From assembly GCF_000695255.1 (NCBI RefSeq), contig NZ_JMIB01000027.1, forward strand, positions 211,648 through 275,647: a DNA stretch of 64,000 nucleotides, in the 5' to 3' direction. This document shows, in pieces, positions 25,844 through 33,953 of the stretch (within the stretch, counting starts at the first letter, position 1; every line of letters starts with the position of its first letter). The notes under the pieces are model-generated. The model was not told the DNA's origin. It was given only the letters and a program-made list of their open reading frames with translations, and did no database searches. Source of the stretch: Photobacterium galatheae (GTDB lineage Bacteria > Pseudomonadota > Gammaproteobacteria > Enterobacterales > Vibrionaceae). Position numbers and translations under genes: made by a program.

Positions 25844-27898
25844 ATGAAAAATATGACCGACCTGATTCAGAATTTATATCAAGAAAAAATCATCAGGCCA
25901 CTTGATCTCCAGTTTTCGAAACAAATCAGAAGCCTGTGTTCAATGAATCTGAGTCCAATTGAGCTGGACTTCATCACCTACATCGCTGTGACAACAAGCT
26001 ACGAATACTCATTGAGCCATATCTGTGTCCCATTGAATAAAATGAAAAAAAAACACGTTTTTGGCCTAAAAAAATATCCGGAAAAACTAAATTCTTTTCT
26101 CCCGAGAACAGAAGAATGGGAGATAATACTCGATAAGTCAGGGGTTTGTAGTGATGGAACGAGAGTCACCCCTCTCGTTTTCGACGGCGAGAGAATATAC
26201 ATCTATCGAAACTGGCTCATGGAGAAAGAAGTGGCTGAAAAGCTATTCGAGCTTTCAAAACCCAAGACACTGGATGAAACAAGATTATCAAAAATAAATA
26301 TAACCCTGAATCAATTATTTCCTAGAGAATATCAATTATTCGATCAATTCACCTCACAAATCGGGGATGACACCTCTGATGACGATATCTTTTCACTCGT
26401 CTGTGATTTACTCCATGTGAAGGAAGAGAATATCCAAAAAATAAATAAGATAGCTGTACTCCAGGCCATGAAAAACAGGAATCGGGAAGATATATCGCAG
26501 AAAATGAACACGCTGATACCAGAGAGTCTTTGCGTCAACTGGCAGAAAGTTTCCACAGCGGTCGCTTTAACTCGACAACTTTCTGTCATCACCGGTGGCC
26601 CTGGGACTGGAAAGACAACCACAGTATCTAAACTACTCGCAGCATTAGCTGAGATACATAAATCTCAAGATTTTACGATAAAATTATGTGCTCCAACCGG
26701 AAAAGCGGCAGCCCGATTAACCGAGTCAATTTCAAGAGCCATCGAAAAGTTAACAATCAGTAAACAGGTCAAAAAACGTATACCGTCTGAAGCAAGCACA
26801 ATTCATCGACTTTTAGGGTCGTTCAACAAAAAGGCAGATTTCAGGTATCACAGAAGCAATAAGCTGCACCTTGATGTTCTCGTTGTCGATGAAGCCTCTA
26901 TGATTGATCTTGCATTAATGAGCAAGTTGCTTGAAGCCTTACCAGATGAGGCAATCCTTATCCTCTTAGGTGATAAAGATCAGCTGGCTTCTGTAGAAGC
27001 AGGAGCAGTGTTCGGAGATATCTGTCAATTTATCAAACGTGGCGTATCAGAATCTCAAAAAAATATTTTAGATCTCATCACACATTACTCAATTCCATAT
27101 GAACGAGACTCAAATGACTTTAGTGATTCCCTTTGTCTGCTTAGAAAAAGTTACCGATTTCATCAAAACTCGGGGATTGGCCAACTTGCTTTTTCAACAA
27201 ATACGGGTGATCCACATTTAATAAATCAAGTCATATCAAACGAATATGAAGATATCAATGTGATTGAATTAAACCCAGAAAGTTACAGGTTATTTTTAAA
27301 GGATGTCGCAAACGCCTATACGGGTTATCTGAATATGATCCTCAACGGAGAAGATAAACAAGAAGTTTTAAAATCATTCTCTCAGGTAAGGCTGCTTTGT
27401 GCCACAAGAGACGGCGAATGTGGTATCAAGGCGACGAACAAAAAAATTGAAATGCTGCTAGAGTCAGGTGGGTTTATCTCCAGACCCAAAACAAGTTCTT
27501 GGTATGTTGGCAGGCCAGTCATGATTACAAAAAATGCGCACGCCTTTAACCTTTATAATGGTGATATTGGCATTTGTATGAGAGATATTGATGAAAAGCT
27601 CTATGTTTACTTTGAGTCACCCCATGGAGGTCTAAGAAAATTCCTCCCAAGCCGGTTACCTGATCATGAAACTATTTTTGGCATGACCATACACAAATCT
27701 CAAGGTTCCGAGTTTAAAAAGACATATCTTCTGCTTCCCGAAAAAATGTCAGCAATGATGACCAGAGAACTTGTATATACGGGAATAACGAGAGCCAAAG
27801 AATCACTCACGATATGCTGTTTAAGAAAAATTTTACACAAGTCCTCAGCATTCAAAACAAAGAGAAATAGTGGTCTTGTAGCATTATTATCATCATAA
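25844..27898 (+). CDS. recD: RecD, exonuclease V subunit alpha
   Basis: 684 residues, longer than the 608 of E. coli. SF1B helicase: Walker A GGPGTGKTTT near residue 251, VVDEASMIDLALM (Walker B), LLGDKDQLASVEAGAVFGDI, MTIHKSQGSEF near residue 615 and YTGITRAKESLTI. RecD is the fast 5'-3' motor of RecBCD. It starts two bases after recB with AAGGA upstream, so it is clearly co-translated with recB. The extra length is spread over the N-terminal domain and the 27.0-27.4 kb region. An intrinsic hairpin follows. Confidence 0.96.
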   Translation: MKNMTDLIQNLYQEKIIRPLDLQFSKQIRSLCSMNLSPIELDFITYIAVTTSYEYSLSHICVPLNKMKKKHVFGLKKYPEKLNSFLPRTEEWEIILDKSGVCSDGTRVTPLVFDGERIYIYRNWLMEKEVAEKLFELSKPKTLDETRLSKINITLNQLFPREYQLFDQFTSQIGDDTSDDDIFSLVCDLLHVKEENIQKINKIAVLQAMKNRNREDISQKMNTLIPESLCVNWQKVSTAVALTRQLSVITGGPGTGKTTTVSKLLAALAEIHKSQDFTIKLCAPTGKAAARLTESISRAIEKLTISKQVKKRIPSEASTIHRLLGSFNKKADFRYHRSNKLHLDVLVVDEASMIDLALMSKLLEALPDEAILILLGDKDQLASVEAGAVFGDICQFIKRGVSESQKNILDLITHYSIPYERDSNDFSDSLCLLRKSYRFHQNSGIGQLAFSTNTGDPHLINQVISNEYEDINVIELNPESYRLFLKDVANAYTGYLNMILNGEDKQEVLKSFSQVRLLCATRDGECGIKATNKKIEMLLESGGFISRPKTSSWYVGRPVMITKNAHAFNLYNGDIGICMRDIDEKLYVYFESPHGGLRKFLPSRLPDHETIFGMTIHKSQGSEFKKTYLLLPEKMSAMMTRELVYTGITRAKESLTICCLRKILHKSSAFKTKRNSGLVALLSS

Positions 27899-27904
27899 AA
27901 TCAT

Positions 27905-27931
27905 AGCCCCGGAATTCTTTCTGGGGCTTCA
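27905..27931. terminator. recD terminator
   Basis: AGCCCC / GGGGCT stem extended by GGAA/TTCT pairing, followed by TCATT; it lies between recD and a convergent gene and can serve both. Confidence 0.75.
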
Positions 27932-28261
27932 TTAACACTTGTAGTCAACATCAACAACCCCGTCTTCAGCCAGGAAAGAAAATGCCTCTGCTAAATTTTC
28001 ACATAAAACTTCAACCTTTTCATCAGATAAAGGCTTTCTGAATATTCTCTCCCCGCTAATTGCAACAACGATAATATTTTCTTCTTCTCGATAAATATCA
28101 CTATCTGCAGGAGTAAAACTAATACTTATTTCTGATGGGTTAATTCCAGCCATAACATAAATTTTATTTTTAGCATATATCAAAGAAATTAAATTAAAAA
28201 GAGACCAGTAGAAAGAGCAACATCGGTCACTCCTCTTATTCTCGTTAATAATTTTTTTCAT
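27932..28261 (-). CDS. Unknown small protein, second gene of an operon
   Basis: The likely ATG at 28261 overlaps the stop of the upstream gene by one base (TGATG), a typical re-initiation junction. 109 residues; a basic start, a short hydrophobic stretch (FYWSLFNLISLIYA), then an acidic beta-rich domain ending VVDVDYKC. An internal ATG at 28153 (MAGINPSEISISF) would remove the hydrophobic start. I recognise no family. Confidence 0.45.
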   Translation of the reverse strand: MKKIINENKRSDRCCSFYWSLFNLISLIYAKNKIYVMAGINPSEISISFTPADSDIYREEENIIVVAISGERIFRKPLSDEKVEVLCENLAEAFSFLAEDGVVDVDYKC

Positions 28262-29025
28262 CAATAAATAAACATGGGAACTTTATCAGAAAGAATGAGA
28301 TCAGTAACACGTTTAATCAATTCATCTTTCATAGGCAAGTATTTCTTTGTTTTCCATGCTTTAATCGGATTTAAGTATGGGTGGTAATCATCCACAAGCG
28401 TTACTTGAAGGAAATGATATTCATCATAACTTCTAAAGAATGTCTGATTAAATGTTTCAACCTCCATCTTTCTATGAGGCTCAAATGTATGATCAAACTC
28501 CAAGTCTTTTGTAAATTTAACATGACCAGACTTGTCCACACCAACACCGACATTGGCCATTGATTCCTTGTACTGAATCTCTAAGGTTGGAATATTTTCG
28601 TCTCTCAGTATTTGAGAAAATTCCCCCCTTAACTCTTTTGTCGGAAAACAAATCGCGACCATTGCTCTTTTGGGATGCCCATAGCAACTAGAGCATGTCA
28701 GATACCCCTTCCCTCTTAAGGCACCCACTAATCCTCTGATACCTTTTTCAATTTGAGTTTCAAACTCATCAAAGTATGGAGAGACAGTAATGGCGTAATA
28801 TCTCCCTTGCGAATCGTATCCCCCAAATATTCTGCCGTCTGAAAACTCCTTATTATTTTTTTTGAACGAAATATCATAAATTTCAATGGGTTTAACGTTT
28901 TCTTGTTTTTCAACGTTTCTTGCCTCAATCACAACCTCATGAGCTGATATAGGCGACTGAAACATATCAATACTTTCATGAAGGATTTTGTTTTTCTTGC
29001 TCATTTTCGACCTGATTTCATACAA
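28261..29025 (-). CDS. Unknown soluble protein, 254 aa
   Basis: Begins MYEIRSKMSKKNK; the second Met (29004) is an alternative start. The middle contains GIRGLVGALRGKGYLTCSSCYGHPKRAMVAICFPTKE with a C-SS-C pair that could bind metal, but only two Cys are clustered, so a zinc site would need other ligands. No signal peptide, membrane segment or recognised domain. First gene of a leftward two-gene operon convergent with recD. Confidence 0.5.
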   Translation of the reverse strand: MYEIRSKMSKKNKILHESIDMFQSPISAHEVVIEARNVEKQENVKPIEIYDISFKKNNKEFSDGRIFGGYDSQGRYYAITVSPYFDEFETQIEKGIRGLVGALRGKGYLTCSSCYGHPKRAMVAICFPTKELRGEFSQILRDENIPTLEIQYKESMANVGVGVDKSGHVKFTKDLEFDHTFEPHRKMEVETFNQTFFRSYDEYHFLQVTLVDDYHPYLNPIKAWKTKKYLPMKDELIKRVTDLILSDKVPMFIY

Positions 29026-29227
29026 CCTTTTCAGTTAATATAGGTTTATCTTTTCTCAAAAGCCAAATCAGAGTTCTAAATGAGCCGCCAGGAAGAAGAA
29101 GTAGCCAAACGAGAGTTTCTCGATAAAACCGGCAGAAGAGAATCTCGTTATACAAAGATTCCTCTCATTCGAAAGACAATTGATAATTAAGTCTCTATTT
29201 ATAGAAGCGAAAATTTCTCCTGCTTTC

Positions 29228-29419
29228 TTATCGACCATTGAACACATTGACAACTGGCATCAGGGTCATGTAGTTGTATGCCAATTGAGCATCTCCCTCA
29301 GAATCGAATAGCACGCAACTGGCATCTGTATTTTCCAGCGCCCACATTCCTGTATGCCTTTCTTCCAACCCATAAAATCCAACAAGTTCATCCGTTAATT
29401 GAAAGGGCCTATGCATCAT
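29228..29419 (-). CDS. Small unknown protein, 63 aa, with strong ribosome site
   Basis: AAGGAG lies six bases before the ATG at 29419, one of the best ribosome sites in this part of the window. The product starts MMHRPFQLTDELVGFYGLEE and is acidic and soluble, with a coding-like composition. I recognise no family. An overlapping 61-aa frame at 29068-29253 is unconvincing. Confidence 0.5.
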   Translation of the reverse strand: MMHRPFQLTDELVGFYGLEERHTGMWALENTDASCVLFDSEGDAQLAYNYMTLMPVVNVFNGR

Positions 29420-29849
29420 TTCATTCTCCTTCTACGTAACATGACACCATTTTCGCCCAGAACTTCCTTTGTAATCATCTGATTTATATTAACTTTCATT
29501 GCTCCTTGAGCTAGATTGCAACATTACAATAGAAGCCCCTAAACTGGTAATATAATGACATAGGATAAAAAACAAAGCAGCTTGAAAATACCACGAAGCA
29601 AAAATTTCCGATGGGCATCTCATCAGACGATGATGATTCAGCGATAAGCGAAATCAGAGTGCTTGGGTTAAGTATTGATTTGCCGACAGCACAAGTGATA
29701 CCATAGGCCACATGTTGCTTAATGCGTCATTAAAGTCATGATTTAATTGAACTATCGCGTTTAATTTTTGGGGAAACGATAGCAAGAGAACAACCATGAC
29801 TTAGCCAACGAGACTTAGGCTGCTCATAGACATTGAAATCAAGGTTTAT
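29420..29849. other. Intergenic region with a promoter-like element but no clear gene
   Basis: Holds a TGGTAATATAATGACA element (29545-29560) on the plus strand pointing at no obvious gene. A 66-aa minus-strand frame (29511-29711) and a 31-codon plus-strand frame lack ribosome sites. A small RNA or very short gene starting near 29560 is possible. Confidence 0.4.
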
Positions 29850-29878
29850 TTGTCTTTTACTGTACTATTTTCTATATT
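29850..29878 (+). promoter_or_regulatory. Promoter of the 29.9-31.6 kb operon
   Basis: TTGTCT (29850-29855), 17-bp spacer, TATATT (29873-29878), just upstream of the AAGGA ribosome site of the first gene. Confidence 0.55.
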
Positions 29879-29894
29879 CTAAGGAAAAACATCC

Positions 29895-30161
29895 ATGGAT
29901 CTAAATACCCTCCAACAACTCAATACACTCAATCAAGATATCCTCAATGATTCCATCGCATTAAGCGAAGCTGGGAAAGCAGGGAAAATACCCTCGAATC
30001 TAAGGCCTGTTGTGGAAAAAGGTCTGGCGCAAGCGACGGTGATGTCATCTCTAATCATGGAAGCACTCATAACAGACGACGATGAATACACACAAGTCAT
30101 CCAAACACAAGCAACCGCCTTTGCGCAAAACTTGAAAGAAATTATACAAATTTTTGAATAA
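29895..30161 (+). CDS. Unknown small helical protein, 88 aa
   Basis: Starts MDLNTLQQLNTLNQDILNDS with AAGGA nine bases upstream. All-helical, acidic and soluble; no recognised motif. The downstream gene begins seven bases after its stop, so they form one operon. Small acidic helical proteins ahead of a larger one sometimes act as chaperone or antidote for it, but nothing in the sequence proves that here. Confidence 0.55.
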   Translation: MDLNTLQQLNTLNQDILNDSIALSEAGKAGKIPSNLRPVVEKGLAQATVMSSLIMEALITDDDEYTQVIQTQATAFAQNLKEIIQIFE

Positions 30162-30167
30162 CAGGAG

Positions 30168-31604
30168 ATGAGTAAAGAAAAACAACCCGAATTAGATAAG
30201 GAGCTGGAACAAAAGATCGCAAAAGCAAGGGTGCTAGATTCAAAACTGGCATCCTATACAGACGTCAATAAAATTAATAAGAATCTTGCAACAATAGAGA
30301 AAGATCTCCCAAGTGATAGAAAAGCTTTTATCCAAGATCTAGAAGATAAGCTGAATCAGCTTATATCAAATCAAGACAAACTTATTTCTACGGCAATCAA
30401 AGCTTTGAATCGTATAAAAAAACATGACATACGTAAAAAAATACCAGATTTTCTAGCTAAGCATGGTAAACCGTTACTTAAGGTCGCTGTAGCGACAATC
30501 CCTCTTGCATTTATTCCAGATGCGATAGAAGTAGTGACCGCGGGTAAGAATAATTGGGATGCCATAAAAGAGTTGATTTCGATAGATCAATTACAGCAAC
30601 TCCACAACGATTTCCAACACGCCCGTGATACAATTCTTGAACATATCAATGAAGAGAATATCAAGGAGATTTTTGCTTACGGTATGTGGACTGGTATTGC
30701 ACTAGAGATGAAACATCAATGTAGTATGCTATTTGAACGCTTATTTGGAGCATATACATCAGGTAAGATAACCACCCAAGCCGGTGAAAAAATTGACACT
30801 GCTGCTGTCTTAGCAGCCTACAAGCGCATAGGAGTTGACTTCTACCAAGATAAAATAAATCTAAATGATTTAGAAAAAGTTGTAGCTGAAATAAAGCAGG
30901 TCGCTGAGAAAGTGCATTCCTTAGATGAAATTGGGATAATTAATTTTTCGAGAGCCAATGGAATAATAAGTCATGACCAACATACCGAAATGTTAAAAGT
31001 CCAAATTATCTCCGGGGTAAAGGACAATACTTACACTCCTCAGCAAACCGAACTCACAGCGTCAGTGGTTCCTATCCTAAATCAGGTCGCAGAAGCGCTC
31101 CACCAAACATACCGCTATGATGATAATCAACGGAGAATGATAGCGCTTGCGAAACCGGTAATAAACAACCTTGTTTTTGATAAAGAAGGTTATGAAAAAG
31201 TTGATCAATTCATGCGGAAATGCTTTGCTCGCGATGATGGTGGCCATCAAAATCCATCTAACCCTGAATCCACAGTGAATCTCCTTAAAGAGCATATCCT
31301 GTCTTCTATTGCTTCAAACGACCAAAAAACCATGAGAGAGTTAGCCAATGTAATACAGGTTACTCAGAACGCTATTCAAAATCTAGAAATCAATAACGCG
31401 GCTGATGCAGTATTGGCTGAAGCAGTATTGGAAAATGAGACGAGTGCAACAAACCCGCTTGAAAAATATGATAATCGGGCTAATTTGGTAAAGAATGTTG
31501 GTGTTGAAAATATCGCGGCGATAATCCAATCAGGGAAGTCGTTAGAACAAAGTAACAATATGCAAAAAAATGAAAAAGTTGAACTAAGTCGATTAAAGCT
31601 ATAA
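30168..31604 (+). CDS. Large helical protein of unknown function, 478 aa
   Basis: Rich in Lys, Glu, Gln and Asn, with coiled-coil character at the N-terminus (residues 1-90) and one moderately hydrophobic stretch (KPLLKVAVATIPLAFIPDAIEVV, about 102-125). The rest is helical, with repeated LAEAVLEN-like Ala/Asn-rich segments near 410-430. No enzyme motif. AGGAG directly abuts the ATG with no spacer, which is unusual and may keep expression low or depend on coupling to the 88-aa gene. A strong terminator follows. An effector-like or structural role is possible but unproven. Confidence 0.55.
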   Translation: MSKEKQPELDKELEQKIAKARVLDSKLASYTDVNKINKNLATIEKDLPSDRKAFIQDLEDKLNQLISNQDKLISTAIKALNRIKKHDIRKKIPDFLAKHGKPLLKVAVATIPLAFIPDAIEVVTAGKNNWDAIKELISIDQLQQLHNDFQHARDTILEHINEENIKEIFAYGMWTGIALEMKHQCSMLFERLFGAYTSGKITTQAGEKIDTAAVLAAYKRIGVDFYQDKINLNDLEKVVAEIKQVAEKVHSLDEIGIINFSRANGIISHDQHTEMLKVQIISGVKDNTYTPQQTELTASVVPILNQVAEALHQTYRYDDNQRRMIALAKPVINNLVFDKEGYEKVDQFMRKCFARDDGGHQNPSNPESTVNLLKEHILSSIASNDQKTMRELANVIQVTQNAIQNLEINNAADAVLAEAVLENETSATNPLEKYDNRANLVKNVGVENIAAIIQSGKSLEQSNNMQKNEKVELSRLKL

Positions 31605-31623
31605 GAACAGCAAATTCATTGAT

Positions 31624-31657
31624 AAGAGGGGGTGTAAATCGCCCTCTTCTTTTTATT
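31624..31657 (+). terminator. Strong intrinsic terminator
   Basis: AAGAGGG / CCCTCTT stem followed by CTTTTTATTTT, 20 bp past the stop of the 478-aa gene. Confidence 0.85.
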
Positions 31658-32633
31658 TTATTGCTCTAACTGCTTTTGCGAGCAGTGATTCAAGTAAAAA
31701 TTTCACATACGTGTTTTCAGGCACCAGAAATTTCATTCGCGTGATTATCGCACCACAACGTTGACTATCTAAATCTTCCTGCCGATCACCATACGCACGC
31801 CATCAGTTCATTCTTACTCGCTTCGCTTCAGTCTCCAATCATTCATCCCTCAACCTGGTGGTTGCTCCAACACGTTTCGATGCCGAACCAGAGAAAGTTT
31901 CGATTTACTCAGGCTCTCTCTTTACTCATACATACTCTCCAAATGATTGTCATTCATAGCCCTCATCAGCTCTTTCTTGTATGGCTCTATTGAGAAGTCA
32001 GTTCTAAGTAGAATGCCTGATTGCTCACGTTTACCTTTCTGAGCGTGTCTTTTATTTATCCATTCACTTGCCTAAATTGAATGACTTACATCTTCACTGA
32101 AGAGGTGCCAGCTTGAGAAATTTTTTACCTATATTATTCACGTAAATGCGTACAGAAATTAAGGCAAACGTGAGATTCAATAATCTTAGGTTCGCCTTTC
32201 ATGTATTCGTTCACTATATTACTAATGTCTTAATTATGCATAAGATTGAGTCTAATTCTGACCTGCTCTTTGGCTGGATCAAACAGTCGTTTAGCATTGT
32301 TTTGACTACTATCCATCGTTTTTCATAAGGTTGGTTCGTAAAAATGTGCGCAACGTGGCATTATTCGGACGACACAAAAAAAAAAGAGCTTTTAATTTCC
32401 TTCAATCTATTGCACTCATTGCTCACTGTGGTAATATAGCAACCAATTCTGATGAGGGTTATATTCAGATATTCTAGTCTGTAAGTAATTAATATCCCTC
32501 TATTTATCAGAACACCATCAGAAGTATCGCATCACATTAATGAAATAAATTAACACACAAATTGGTTCTAAATTAAGATACTTACAACCTACTAAGATAG
32601 GTTTATCAAAAGAAAAATAGGGTGTTTGGGTAT
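31658..32633. other. About 1 kb without a convincing gene
   Basis: Only weak short frames (for example 32146-32328). It contains a TGGTAATATAGCAACC element at 32429-32444 and the leader of the gene at 32634, whose 5' untranslated region would be about 190 bases if that element is its promoter. I see no repeat family or RNA family here. Confidence 0.45.
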
Positions 32634-33203
32634 ATGACAACAGCAAATAAAACTTCTGAAAAACAGCCACAGAAAACGAATCAGGTTACTATCCCTTTCC
32701 GCTTCGGAGCCACGACCTCTAAGGCTTCACTTCAACCAGCAATTTACGAAGCCATTCTTACACAAAAAAACGGCGATGTAAAAGCAACTCGATCTTTCAT
32801 TAAAGACCTCGCCATAGAAGCATGTCAGTCTGATGATGTCCATGACGTTTCTCTTTTCGTCCAGTCGAAAGCATTGGTCCACCTCATGCCACAAGAGATC
32901 CAAAGTAACATTTTCTTTAACCCCACTTCAGACGGCCGCCTCCCGATCAGATATCATAACCCTGTCTCCAAAAAGGGAACCAAGATGACAACGCTGACAA
33001 TCTTAGTTGACATTCTTGATTTCCTTTATGAAGGTTCAGGTCAGGCGATCCATAAAAACTTTGCCATCGCCGTTCACCAGGCGAAAGCCAAGGAGGCGCA
33101 AGCGATGAAAGCGGCGGGTCTTGAACCGAAGCGGCAATGTAACGTGAGCCACATCGTGCGTGAACGAATCATTAACCACCTCATGAGCGCCATCGATGCC
33201 TGA
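32634..33203 (+). CDS. Unknown protein, 189 aa, possibly nucleic-acid binding
   Basis: The ATG at 32634 is preferred over a GTG at 32622. The N-terminus is polar (MTTANKTSEKQPQKTNQVTIPFRFG), followed by a helical body; the C-terminal part is basic (AKEAQAMKAAGLEPKRQ, then SHIVRERIINHL). The charge pattern suggests DNA or RNA binding, but no HTH or zinc pattern is clear. It has a terminator of its own and is followed by a DksA-like gene with a separate promoter. Confidence 0.5.
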   Translation: MTTANKTSEKQPQKTNQVTIPFRFGATTSKASLQPAIYEAILTQKNGDVKATRSFIKDLAIEACQSDDVHDVSLFVQSKALVHLMPQEIQSNIFFNPTSDGRLPIRYHNPVSKKGTKMTTLTILVDILDFLYEGSGQAIHKNFAIAVHQAKAKEAQAMKAAGLEPKRQCNVSHIVRERIINHLMSAIDA

Positions 33204-33226
33204 TCAAAAAGTACGTGCACCCTTTT

Positions 33227-33251
33227 AGCCCTCAATACGAGGGCTTTTTTA
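33227..33251 (+). terminator. Intrinsic terminator
   Basis: AGCCCTC-AATAC-GAGGGCT stem followed by TTTTTTA, 24 bp past the preceding stop. Confidence 0.88.
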
Positions 33252-33263
33252 TATATAAAGATC

Positions 33264-33291
33264 TAGACACCACCAAACTTAGTGGTAATAT
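33264..33291 (+). promoter_or_regulatory. Promoter of the DksA/TraR-like gene
   Basis: TAGACA (33264-33269), 16-bp spacer ending TGG, TAATAT (33286-33291), followed by AGTGACA. It belongs to the repeated TGGTAATAT-N2-TGAC class and lies about 75 bp before the start codon. Confidence 0.6.
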
Positions 33292-33368
33292 AGTGACAAT
33301 TCTGGCACGACTCGTTTTTAAGTATATGATTTTCTGAGTTTTGTGCTTCTTTATGAGGAAAGTTACCT

Positions 33369-33758
33369 ATGTCCACTAACGTCGTTCATGAAATCGACTT
33401 AAATGTAGCTCAGTCTGCGCTCTACAAGATCATTGATTCACAAAAGTCAGCCATTCAGTCCGCTAAAGACGTGATTAGAAATTCATCTGAAATGCAAAGA
33501 CAAGCAGATGATCTGGATGCTTCTCTTGGTAACACCGAGTTGCAACTCTCGACGTCTATGATCTTAAAAGCAGAAAGAACCATCCGTGCTTGCGTAGACT
33601 CATTGCATTACATTCGAATCAATGAATTTGGCTTATGCCGAAAGTGTTGGGATGACATTGAGTACGAAAGATTAAATAAAACACCTTACCTCATCCATTG
33701 CTCATCATGTAGTAAAGATGAAGAGCTAGTCGGTCGTCATATCATTGGTGCTCGATAA
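33369..33758 (+). CDS. DksA/TraR-family RNA polymerase-binding factor
   Basis: 129 residues (DksA 151, TraR about 73). A coiled-coil N-terminal part leads to an acidic tip D47-D-L-D50-A, matching the D-x-x-D-x-A tip with which DksA enters the RNA polymerase secondary channel. The zinc finger is C90-x2-C93-x17-C111-x2-C114 with the surrounding family pattern (CxxCxxxIxxxRLxxxPxxxxCxxC). By family it would modulate rRNA or stress promoters with ppGpp. Intermediate in size between DksA and TraR, so it is probably a replicon-borne paralogue. It has a good promoter and terminator of its own. Confidence 0.75.
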   Translation: MSTNVVHEIDLNVAQSALYKIIDSQKSAIQSAKDVIRNSSEMQRQADDLDASLGNTELQLSTSMILKAERTIRACVDSLHYIRINEFGLCRKCWDDIEYERLNKTPYLIHCSSCSKDEELVGRHIIGAR

Positions 33759-33839
33759 CGAATCATTCATTTGTTGCATTAAGGTAAAAGTTCCCGACAG
33801 AAAAAGTTGATGAGGAATTTAAGTTTGAATAGTCCCAAA

Positions 33840-33866
33840 AAAGAGGTGATCATCACCTCTTTTTAT
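33840..33866. terminator. Bidirectional terminator, 10-bp stem
   Basis: AAAGAGGTGA-TCA-TCACCTCTTT followed by TTATT on the plus strand and preceded by a run of A; it lies between the DksA-like gene and the convergent radical SAM gene. Confidence 0.85.
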
Positions 33867-33953
33867 TACCTCTCGTCAGGCATGCATCTAAGTATTTGGT
33901 TAATCATTCTCAGCATGGTCATATATTAGATTCGTTGAAACATAAGCGTTTTT

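Noticed and set aside
29511..29711. 66-aa minus-strand frame
   Set aside because: No ribosome site; overlaps a plus-strand promoter-like element.
32146..32328. 60-aa plus-strand frame in the 31.7-32.6 kb gap
   Set aside because: No ribosome site, no promoter, composition not convincing.
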